Origin: Buddleja alternifolia | Lineage: Eukaryota > Streptophyta > Magnoliopsida > Lamiales > Scrophulariaceae | Assembly: GCA_019426215.1 (NCBI GenBank) | Contig: CM033403.1 | Coordinates: forward strand, 191,001-255,000 | Length of the DNA stretch: 64,000 nt | Reading direction: 5' to 3' | In this document: piece after piece, positions 54,557-64,000 of the stretch | How positions within the stretch are numbered: position 1 is the stretch's first letter | How the letters are laid out: every line of letters starts with the position of its first letter | Notes under the pieces: model-generated | The model's input: the letters and a program-made list of their open reading frames with translations, nothing else | What the model was told of the DNA's origin: nothing | The model's database searches: none | Position numbers and translations under genes: made by a program

Positions 54557-56060
54557 TGTTAGGAATTTCATGTTCGATGTTTTGATGATGACAATTAGGA
54601 TTCTATGTTAGACTCCAAAATATGTAAGTTTGATTTTATTAGAAATCATGTATAGGCTTTGAGCGTTAGATTTATAATAGGCTTTGTTTCATTTTTATTC
54701 TAGATTGTTAGGCTAAGTAGTCTTAGACTGAGCATCTGATAATTTTTTAGTGAGATTATCAGTAGTCAAATTTGATGACTCAAGCGTCTGAAGTCTGAAT
54801 GAAGATGAAGATACTAAGTGTCCCAGTGTCAAGCTATATCAAGCGTTGATTTTAGGACATAAGTGATTCAAGGATGAATGAGCGTCTATCGATGACGGAT
54901 TTCACCTGAATTTATTTCTAAGTCCAGAAGGAGTTTAATGCAAATATTCTCAGTTCATTAATGTCAAACGGGCATTAAATTCAAAAGCATTAAATGTGAT
55001 AAGCACTTTCAGGATGTACGGAAAACCCACCCTATTGGACTGTCAACTATTCAAAGACTGTAGCATCAACTTTTGTGCAGCAATTTTTAGGAAAAAGGAC
55101 AAAAGTTTTTCACTCGCGGAAGTGAGAGACACGTGCATGTGTCAAACGGGCACTTTTTCTAAGAATGCCTATAAATAGGACTTCAACAATAAGCCAAAAC
55201 ACTAATCGAATTACAATCCAAATTACTGTTGCATTGAAGTCTCAAGTACTCAAATCTTAGAAAAGCTAGAACTTTCAAGCAAACATTCTCTTTGCTTTTC
55301 TTCAATTCTTGAGACAGTCAACCAATATTTCAAACATTATTTTCGGAGAAACCTACATTGCTATTGAGATATTCCAAGTTGTTTGAACTTTATCAAAATC
55401 AAACAAACCGTTAGAAAAACCCCTATCCAAGCCTCGCGATCTATGTGAAGTCGAACTTGGATACTTGCAATATTTCTAGGTGAAAGAAGCAAGGGGATAG
55501 AAGTGTTTTGGAGCATAAATCTGTGTGACCAAGGAGCTCAAGTCATCGATATCCATCTCTTCCTAATTTGTAGAAGATTCTGTGTGATTCTTTGAGAATT
55601 ATTTAGTGGATTGCCTCCAAGTGTTCGAGGAGAAGAGGGACGTAGTTGGGATTACACCACCCAACGAACCTTACAAATATTGTGTTCTTTACTTTACAGT
55701 CATTTTAATTATTATCATATCATTGCATAAATATTTTAAGCAACACAATCTAAAGCTAAACAACTAATAAACATCTTGTGACGCTATAACTTTCAAAGAA
55801 GAGACTTAAAAATCATTCCGTTGTGCTAACCCTAATTAAAGAACTGAACGCTTAAACCTAAATGGTTATAGTATTCAAATCTTCAAGTCTAAGTTAACTT
55901 TCTAAAAACAGTCTTCAGTAGACACTCAGCCAAGCGCCTACATTTTTCAAGCGTCCAAACTAATTTTAATACGAAACTTTTTGAAGTCGAAAAAGACTTC
56001 AGGGTCTATTCAACTCCCCCCCCCCCTTTAGACCCTTTCATATGCCACTTGGGACCAACA
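54557..56060 (+). repeat. SIRE-2 5' LTR (1504 bp)
   Basis: TGTTAGGAATTTCATG to GGGACCAACA. Run of 11 C near the end (about 56016-56026). Confidence 0.93.
55170..55177 (+). promoter_or_regulatory. TATA box of the SIRE-2 LTR
   Basis: TATAAATA in the same conserved block as in SIRE-1. Confidence 0.7.
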
Positions 56061-56062
56061 AG

Positions 56063-56074
56063 TGGTATCAAAGC
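56063..56074 (+). promoter_or_regulatory. SIRE-2 primer binding site
   Basis: TGGTATCAAAGC, one mismatch from the initiator Met tRNA complement, two bases after the LTR. Confidence 0.82.
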
Positions 56075-56154
56075 GGTTAAAGTTGAAATTTTGAAATTTC
56101 CAAGCATAATAGCTTGTTTAGATCCTTTCAAAACTAGTTGCTTCAAAATTTTCC

Positions 56155-56695
56155 ATGGCATTTGCTAAAGTACATAAACTGACTGAGTCAAACTATGACC
56201 CATGGAAAGTCAAAGCATTTACATATATCTGTTCTTGTGATGATGACATGTGCGATATTATTTCAGATGGAGCTATCCATATATATAAGGTTATCACTAG
56301 AGCGCGTGGAGCCATAGAAAAAACTCCAAATGGCTATGTGGAAAAGCCAAAGCAAGAATGGTCTTCAGATGAGCGTCGAAGAGCGAATTTGGACAATGTT
56401 GGTCGTAACACTCTATATACGGCTATTGGTGATAATGACAACTTATTCAACAAGATTAAGTCATGTAATACTACTAAGCAAATATGGGATAAGTTGGCTA
56501 TAATTTGTGGTGGTTCAGCACAGATCAAAGAGAACAAGCTTTCCATTGCCAAGGAAAAGTTTAACGGTTTTAAGATGTTGCCCAATGAGACTTTAGAGCA
56601 ATTGGACATAAGATTTACAGCTCTTGTTACAGAGTTAACATCTTTGCGTATGGATTTACAGAATGGAGAAATGGTGGTTTAATTTTTAGAAGTCT
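56155..56695 (+). pseudogene. gag: SIRE-2 gag, 5' part
   Basis: ATG 56155 starts MAFAKVHKLTESNYDPW and shows the N-terminus missing from SIRE-1. Conserved blocks CDIISDGA, NGYVEKPKQEW, IGDNDNLFNKI and IWDKL. A one-base loss near 56680 gives TAA just before the CACTA insertion. Confidence 0.85.
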
Positions 56696-57555
56696 CACTA
56701 CTACAAAAAATGCCGATTACTGCAGTTTTTTTTTTAACCTATTACAGCAGTTTTTAACCGCTGTAATAGAGTTTTGGCCTATTACAGTGGTTAAAAACTG
56801 CTGTAATAGGGGTGCCTATTACAGCAGTTATAGTTATAACCGTTGTAATAAGAGTTATAACTACTGTAATAGGTCGGGTTTCTTTTATTTTTTATTTCAC
56901 CCCTATTACAGCGGTTATAGTAATAACCGTTGTAATAAGGTAGGGTTTTTTTTTAATTTCACTTTCTCATTTGTAATTTTGCTGTGTCGGAATGACACGA
57001 AATTCACATTGTCATAGCGAAACGTCATTCTGAACAAGATGCATGCTATGCGATGCGGTCTTGTGATTTTAGCCATCTGACATCGTTTAAGGCCTCAAGA
57101 TGGTTTTAAATTTTTAGTTTTAGCCTATTACAGCGGTTCTTATATAAACCGCTGTAATAGGGAGTAGAAAGAGAAGCGAGAAGATGATTTTAAATTTTTA
57201 GTTTCGGCCTATTACAGCAGTTCTTATGTGAACCGCTATAATAGGTATTTTCATTTTTTTATTAATTTTTTTTAAAAAAATATCCGCTGCCTATTACAGT
57301 AGTTCTGTCCGAACCGCTGTAAAAGGCCAGTTTTTAATTTTTTTAATTTTTATTTTTTTAACCGCGGTTCGAAAGAGAACATTACAGCGGTTGCAACCTA
57401 TTACAGTGGTTCGTGGGAGAACCGCTGGAATAGGTTCCCCATCAAGCCTATTGCAGCGGTCCACCCATGAACCGCTGTAATAGGCCCCTCCGTTCAGCGG
57501 TTTTTAAAAAACCGCTATAATAGGTGAGCTGTAATAGGCCATTTTTGTAGTAGTG
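56696..57555. mobile_element. CACTA-C: CACTA element (860 bp) in SIRE-2 gag
   Basis: Ends CACTACTACAAAAAATGCC and GGCCATTTTTGTAGTAGTG, with a 3-bp duplication tct (56693-56695, 57556-57558). Contains hairpins of the CTATTACAGCGGTT type and one arm of the foldback (56985-57105). Lacks the minisatellite and CT block of CACTA-A and CACTA-B. No transposase. Confidence 0.92.
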
Positions 57556-59212
57556 TCTACCTAGTAGATTTTTTATGAAGACAACAGCAATGAGCGAATC
57601 GAACATGTTGGATCTTCTAACTCTAGAAGATGCTTTTTCAGAGCTCGAAGCATTTGAGTTTGAGTTGAATTCAGCCAGTTATGTAGTGAGCAGTCCAGCA
57701 GTGGAACTTGGAGCGCTTATAGCATCAATTAAGGGTAAATCGGGTAACAAGGTAAAGATTTTGGATATCAGTGAGGATGAGGAACTAGCACTTCTGAATA
57801 GATTCAGAAAGTTCTTAAGATATGAAAAGAAAGGAAATTGTCCTAAGCATCAAGGCCAAAGTTCATATCAAGCGCCTACTCCAGTTCAACAACAGTATCA
57901 AGCAGCGATTTAGTACCGAGCGTCTACTCAACAAAATCTCTGAGCGCCCATGGTCTCAAAACCATAAACTGGAAGGTTAACAAATGAACAAAAGAGGAAT
58001 ACTAATCTTCGTTATAATTGTAGAAAACCAGGGCACTACTAGGTAAATTGCCCTTATCCAAATGTATCCAAGCCCACCAGGCAAGATTACTTGGATAGAA
58101 ACCAATTCATGAGCAACCTTCGTCAACAAGGTTTGCTAGTGGAATCAGAACTAGCGTCCGCACCTGTAGATTTGGAGTTTTCAGAGGAGAGTAGTGATGA
58201 ACTCAACGCTTATTTGTCTCATGGTAAGAGATGAAGAAGCGTCCCCTGAGGTAAACACTAAACTATCTTACCCTATCTCTTATGAAGAGTTACTTGACAT
58301 AGTCAAAGAATATTATAATGATTGTCAAGATACCGCCCAATTATATCAAAATCACTTCGATATAATTTCATCGCTCAAGAGTGATAATGTGACGCTCAAG
58401 GCAGAGTTGCAAGTTCAGCAACAATTCATTGAGAAGAACAAATTGCTTGAGAATGAGATAACTAATTTGAAAACTGATCTTGATATAATATCCAAGAGAG
58501 AAGTTGAACTGATTGCTAGACTTGCTAAATCAGAGCAACTCGTCTCATCATTGTCCAAAGCGTCCAGAAAGCTAGACAATGTGACTGAGGTAACAAGACT
58601 ATTTGGCGAAAAGACTGGTTTAGGATGCAATAAATTCGGTAAACAACCAAATAAATCTAATGTTACGGCGAACAACAAAGGAAAGAGTGGTTTCTTTGTT
58701 GAGAAAGGTTCAAAAAGTCAAACACCTGTTGAACCCAGCGACAATGGTACAAGGCCAAATGAGAAAGTCAAAGCTGACTTAGACAAGGGAAAGGCGAAAG
58801 CAAATAATTCACAAAAGAAGGTTCATTCAAATGCTCAAAAAGCTAAGGATAAATCTAACCACTGTTAATCATGCGCTAAGCGTCCAGCACCAAAAGTGCA
58901 TCCCAAGCCAGTGCCAAGGAAATACTAGTGTTAATATCCACAACGTTCTAGATCATATTATCGTTACTATGATGATTATGACTATGACTACGATTATGAT
59001 TACTATTATAATCGAGGATATTATTATACACCCAAAAATCACACACAACACAAGGTGAACAAAAAACACACACAACACAATGTGAAACCCAAGAAGGCTA
59101 ATCCTCCCGCAATGAAGATTAAGCAAATATGGGTTCCTAAAGTTCTTGTTCAAACTGATGCTACTAAGAAAGAACCCAAGCACAATGAGCACCTACCTAA
59201 AGCTAGAGCTGA
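57556..59212 (+). pseudogene. gag: SIRE-2 gag, 3' part
   Basis: Resumes at the point where the 5' part stops (compare SIRE-1 at 281). Pieces 57575-57913 and 58194-58868 keep the frame locally. The zinc knuckle is ruined (RYNCRKPGHY*VNC, first Cys changed and an internal TAG near 58039). The coiled-coil region is preserved (58290-58600). Several stops follow, then the Tyr/Asp tract (58955-59030). Gag and protease are joined here without the extra segment seen in SIRE-1. Confidence 0.82.
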
Positions 59213-62200
59213 TACATCTATTTGGTACATCGATAATGGGTCTTCAAGGAACATGACAGGCTCCAAGGATCTTTTGATCAACTGTCGAGCTGCTAATGGT
59301 CCTCAGTTGTATTTGGTGACAACTCCAAAGGTAAAACCAAAGGTATAGGTACTGTGCATTGGGGGAACATCATGATAAGTGATGTTTATTATGTTGAGGA
59401 TCTCAAGCATACTTTATTAAGCATAAGTCAATTTTGTGATAAAGGCTTTGAAGTCAAATTCTCAAGCGACTGTTGCTATATAAACGACGCTAAGACTAAA
59501 TCTACTAAATTGAAAGGAAAAAGAACAAATAATGTGTATCTAGTAGATTGAGGTTCAACAATAGATAACAACCCAACATGCTTTGTTGCTAAGAGTCAAA
59601 ATAAATCTAAAACGGGTTGGTTATGGCATAGAAAAATGAATCACCTCAACTTTAAGGCAATCTCTTAGCTTATAATGCTAAATCTTGTAGAGGAATTACC
59701 TTAAGGACCATTTCATAAGGATCGTCTTTGTGACGCTTGTCAAATGGGAAAACAAGTTAAATCATCTTTCAAGAGAAAACCTCATCTATCTACCTCTAGA
59801 ATACTTGAACTACTTCACATGGCTCTGTTTGGACCTGTTCAAACGATCAGTGTGAGAGGTAAAAAGTATACGTTGGTGATAGTAGATGATTTCTCTCGAT
59901 TTACTTGGGTGGAATTTCTTTCATCTAAAGATGAGACAAGTGACAAGTTAACAACACTTATTTGGCAACTTCAAACATTGAAAAATCTTAAGGTTACAAG
60001 AATAAGAAGTGATCACGGTACTGGGTTTACTAACAAGGTCGTTGAGAAGTTTTGTGTAGAGAATGGAATACATCATGAGTATTCAGCTCCCAGAACTCCC
60101 CAACAGAATGGTGTTTCTGAGCTCCAGAAAAGAACGCTCAAGGAAGCTGCCAGGACGATGTTAGCAGAGTTTGAGCTTCCTCCTAGGTTTTGGGCCGAAG
60201 CGATCAACACTGCCTGTTACACTCAAAACCGTTGCCTGATCAACAAACAACATAGGAAAACTCTATATGAACTGTGGAAGGGACATAAGCCGAATGTTTC
60301 ATACCTTCACGTCTTTGGTTCTAAATATTTTATTCATAATAATGGATCCCAAAGCCTAAAGACATTTGATCCTAAAACGGATGAGGGAATATTTCTAGCC
60401 TATGCCAAGAATGGAATGAATTCTCGCATCCTAAATAAGATTGAGAAATCTATTCATGTTGTTTTTGATGATGCTAACCAAGAACCGAGTAAGGTTATCA
60501 TTCATGATATAGGAGTTGAAGACTTGCATCATCGAGCATTAAAAATTACTATTGATGATGATAGCGACGACGATGATGAAGTCTTAGTGTCCCCTCCTAA
60601 GGTTACTCGTGAGGTTATTTCGGATAACAATGTAAGATATGCTGATGATCATGAAGAGAGTGATCATCAAGAGCAAGGTAGAATCTGTGAACTTGAAGCG
60701 CCTACGCAAGAGGATAGTCAAGCACCTGAGCTAGTGACCCAAGCGCCTGCTCAACCTCTTAACCCATTCCAACTAGATAGGCTTTGGCTGCGTGATCATC
60801 CACATAGCAAATCATTGGAGATGTTGGAGCACCTATTAGGACTCAAGCCGCTACATTCAATGAGGCCATGTTTGCAAGCTTACTATCTCAGATGGAACCT
60901 AAGAAAGTGGATGAAGCGTTATGTGAACCTAGTTGGATTGAAGTCATGCAAGAAGAGCTTAATCAGTTTGAGCGTAGTAAGGTTTGGATGCTAGTACCAA
61001 GGCCAACTCACCGAGGTGTTATTGGGACTAGATGGGTTTATAGAAACAAGATGGATGAGAATGGCATTGTGATAAGGAACAAAGCTAGACTCGTTGCTCA
61101 AGGATATTACCAAGACGAGGGTATTGATTTTGATGAGACATTTGCTCCTGTCGCCCGTCCTGAAGCTATTCGTATATTTCTAGTGTATGCAGCGTTCAAC
61201 AAGTTTACTGTGTATCAGATGGACGTGAAGAGTGCCTTCCTGAATGGTAAACTCCAAGAAGAAGTTTATGTAGAGCAACCACCAGGATTCATCAACAGCC
61301 ATGGTAAGGGTATAGTCTACAAGCTAGATAAAGCACTTTATGGGCTTAAGCAAGCACCCCGAGCATGGTATGATATTCTCTCTATTTTTCTTATTGGTAA
61401 AGACTTTTCAAAAAGCAACGTTGATACAACGTTATTTAAAATTACCAATGACGAAGATATTCTCTTAGTCCAGATTTATGTTGATGATATTATATTTGGT
61501 TCTACTAATAAGCGTTTGTGTGAGAAATTTTTTAACATGATGCAAGAACAATTTGAAATGAGCATGATGGGTGAATTAACTTTCTTCTTAGGATTATAAG
61601 TTAAACAACCCAATAATGGCATATTTATTAACCAAGCTAATTATACACGAGATATGATTAAGAAATTTGGTATAAAAAATGCATCATCTTCAAAAATTCC
61701 AATGAGCCAAATGCTTAAGTTGGATAAAATGAAAGTGGGAAGAAGGTTGATATCACTAATTATAGAGGTATCATTAGATCACTTCTTTATCTTACTGCTA
61801 GTAGACTTGATATTATGTTTTTGGTATGCATGTGTGCATGTTTTCAAGTTGATCCTAAAGAGTCACACTTAATTGCTGCCAATAAAATCCTTAAATACCT
61901 AAAAGGCACACAAAATGTGGGCTTATGGTATCCAAGGGACTCTCCTTTTGAACTTATTGGTTACTCAGATGCAGATTTTACAGGTTGCAAAACAGATCGT
62001 AAGAGTACTAGTGGTACATGTCAATTTCTAGGTAATAGGTTAGTTTCATGGCATAGTATGAAACAACAATCCATAGCTACCTCCACGGCCGAAGCTAAGT
62101 ATGTAGCTGCAGGGAGTTGTTGTGCAGAAGTGTTATGGATGAGGCAACAACTTAGAGATTATGAAATAATCCTAGGTCCAACCCCCATTCATTGTGATAG

Positions 62201-62423
62201 CCAAAGCGCCCTTGCCATAAGTCAAAACCCTGTTCTTCATTCCAGAACTAAACATATTGACATTAGATACCATTTTCTTCGTGACCATGTTCAAAAGAAA
62301 GATATCTTCATGCACTTTATTAGAACTGACAAATAATTGGTAGATATCTTTACCAAAGCTCTCAACGAACAACACTTTCTCACTCTAAGAAGTGAACTAG
62401 GTATGATTGATTTGAACGCTTAA
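59213..62423 (+). pseudogene. pol: SIRE-2 pol, many lesions
   Basis: Protease reads DNGSSRNM (family DSGSSRHM). A one-base change near 59310 shifts frame. Stops at 59549, 59668 and 59701. Integrase from 59744: first catalytic Asp is Ala (LHMALFGP, codon 59822-59824); SDHGTGF and SELQKRT show further changes. A frameshift near 60800 is bridged by overlapping frames to RT (60868-61599), which keeps [12 protein letters not shown] at 61597-61599. RNase H at 61815-62336 (SDADFTG, CDSQSA), TAA at about 62334, ending at TAA 62421-62423. Confidence 0.85.
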
Positions 62424-63248
62424 TCATTATGCATCATACTTTAATTAGACATGTAATTTAGGGGGAATCCACACTTTATTTATGTCTAAGAAATTTTTTT
62501 GAAAAATGTTACAAGTTATCAAATTTAGGGTAACCTTAAAATTGTACTTGAATATATCCGTAAGTGTCAATGATCAAAAATGATTTTCATATGCATAGAT
62601 CATCAACGCTTATCATTATTTTAGCATGATATGTTGGACGCTCAAATATAAAAAGGATTTAATATCAAGCGTCCACATAAATCTTACAACTGGTATATGA
62701 TAAGCATTGAACATATTCCCTTCAACACTTAACATAAATATTTTATAAAATTCATGCATAATTTTAAATGACTAGTGACGTGATGGATAGATTCAAACAT
62801 TAATTTTGGACCTTTATCCACACGCTTCAATCACATCAAACTGGCGGGTATATTAAAAACTTTTCAAAATGACGATTCAAAGTTAGTACGTGTTTGTGTA
62901 CGTGTCGGTGTACCATCAAGCGCGTGCATCACACTCTGAAAATGCCAAAAATTTTAAAAAAAATTCTTGGACGTCAAAATATATATGAGAGTTACCAAAT
63001 GTAACTTCCCTCTCTTACCAAAAACTTGTGTCCACAGTTAAAACTTTTAAAGGCTGAGATTCATCACTTTTACACGTGCTAAAATCTAATGAGACGAGAA
63101 GGATACAATTTTCAAAATTTTCAACTGTGTCATTTAAAACAAAATTTTTGCAGAAAAATTATTCACTTTTACTCAAGCTATCTGCAAAATTACTCTTTCT
63201 ATCTCTTTCAAAGCAAATCTCAGCTCATCTCTTTCAAAAACCACTCAA
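62424..63248 (+). promoter_or_regulatory. SIRE-2 spacer with conserved promoter-like block
   Basis: Same layout as in SIRE-1: conserved post-pol segment, tandem ACGTGT words (about 62888-62902), TATA-like tatatatgag at 62980-62989, CT-rich leader, ATG at 63249. Conservation relative to SIRE-1 seems at least as good as in the coding parts. Confidence 0.5.
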
Positions 63249-64000
63249 ATGGCACCAAAGAAATCAGTGAGCAATGTTGATGGCACCATCAGGGTTACTG
63301 AAGGCCTTGTGGTGGACTGAAAATATCCGTCTGAACAAAATCAGATCAACATGACGGATATGATGGACTCTGTGGCCAAGGTTGGGCTTCAAATGTTCTT
63401 GACGAAGTATCCATATTTGTTTGCTCCCGAAGTAGACACTTTCTGGAAGACTGCTAAACTCTTAGAGGATGAGACGTCTATCTCTTGCCTCGTCTCCTTG
63501 TCTCAGAAGGAGTCTCCGAAAGAATTTGTTCTTTCTGCTACTACCATTGCCAAAAAGATCAAACTGCCAAATCAAGGTGAGGCATTGGACTGTGTTACTT
63601 AAAAACAAATTCAAGAAGCTTGTTCAAGGATGTGTGTAGAAGATAACATCGCTTACAAACCGTACTTCAAGAAGAAAGATTTAGTGTCCAAATACAGATT
63701 GATGGCTGATTTCTACAGCAAAATTATAGAATGCCGGGTGGGAACCTTCGAGAAGGTCAATCCGATGCAATTTCAAATGATGACGGCCATACTCCTCAAC
63801 ATTAAGATCAACTGGAGCGAGTATTTGTTCGGAAGGTTTAGGGACTGTTTAAGCATCACAAACAAACCCTATGGAATTATTTTGAGTGGTCTCTTGTACA
63901 GAGCCATGTGTGTTCACTCTTCGGGGCTTCCTTTGGCCAAGGTCAAGTTTCTGGGAAAAAGGATTCTGTCTAATCTCCTCAACCCTCCCCAAGTTGGTGG
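63249..64000 (+). pseudogene. SIRE-2 extra ORF, start only
   Basis: ATG 63249 gives MAPKKSVSNVDGTIRVTEG, aligned with SIRE-1 residues 1-20. TGA at 63318-63320 replaces a Trp codon and TAA at 63600-63602 is a second stop; otherwise the frame continues to the window end with strong similarity (IECRVGTFEKVNPMQFQMM, KINWSEYLFGRFRD). So the N-terminal domain was conserved between copies before decay. Confidence 0.82.

Larger units (their letters stand above)
54557..64000 (+). mobile_element. SIRE-2: Sirevirus copy, 3' end off window
   Basis: 5' LTR, primer site, gag (interrupted by CACTA-C), pol, spacer, and the start of the extra ORF. All genes carry stops. Preceded by aaagg (54552-54556), the presumed target duplication, unverified because the 3' LTR is outside. 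Confidence 0.92.

Overview
This window is plant nuclear heterochromatin, most likely from a dicot, built almost entirely of nested, decayed transposable elements. I see no intact host gene, tRNA gene or CRISPR array. The plant assignment rests on Sirevirus-type Ty1/copia elements, a chromodomain Ty3/gypsy family, CACTA elements, initiator-Met-tRNA primer sites and AT-rich intergenic sequence. I do not assign a species.

Layout. (1) 1-11868: Sirevirus copy SIRE-1 (+), running in from the left edge: gag, pol, a very long extra ORF and the 3' LTR. (2) 11869-21190: decayed minus-strand copia element (Copia-B), cut by SIRE-1, by a Tat/Ogre-like LTR (14510-15970) and by a solo SIRE LTR with a perfect 5-bp target duplication (18557-20040). 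(3) 21203-32243: chromovirus-type Ty3/gypsy element Gypsy-1 (+), with a solo LTR in gag (22209-24332), an RT/RNase H deletion, and two CACTA elements, one inserted 1 bp inside the end of the other (25932-29138). (4) 32249-47561: Gypsy-2, a relative with a truncated LTR, a 0.7-kb tandem duplication in pol, and a structurally complete copia element (Copia-D, minus, 37598-47447) in its 3' LTR. (5) 47562-54182: minus-strand Sirevirus remnant SIRE-3, containing a plus-strand LTR-gag fragment (SIRE-4, 50340 to about 52251). (6) 54183-54556: sliver of another minus copia element. (7) 54557-64000: SIRE-2 (+), 5' LTR to the start of its extra ORF, with a CACTA element in gag.

How the parts work. In the autonomous families gag makes the particle, and pol supplies protease, integrase, reverse transcriptase and RNase H. 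LTRs carry the promoter, and the primer site and polypurine tract prime cDNA synthesis. No copy here looks competent: nearly all pol genes carry stops, frameshifts or catalytic substitutions, many of them TGG to TGA/TAG or CAA to TAA changes as expected from cytosine deamination in methylated DNA. SIRE-1 is the best preserved.

Most unusual observations: a four-member array of hairpins with a near-constant 18-nt loop but different, self-complementary stems in the Copia-D leader; antisense 5S-rRNA-like segments in both Gypsy LTRs; a conserved TATA/ACGTG promoter-like block ahead of the SIRE extra ORF, whose product carries a nucleoplasmin-like nuclear localisation signal rather than envelope features; and CACTA elements with hairpin arrays and about 285-bp foldbacks.
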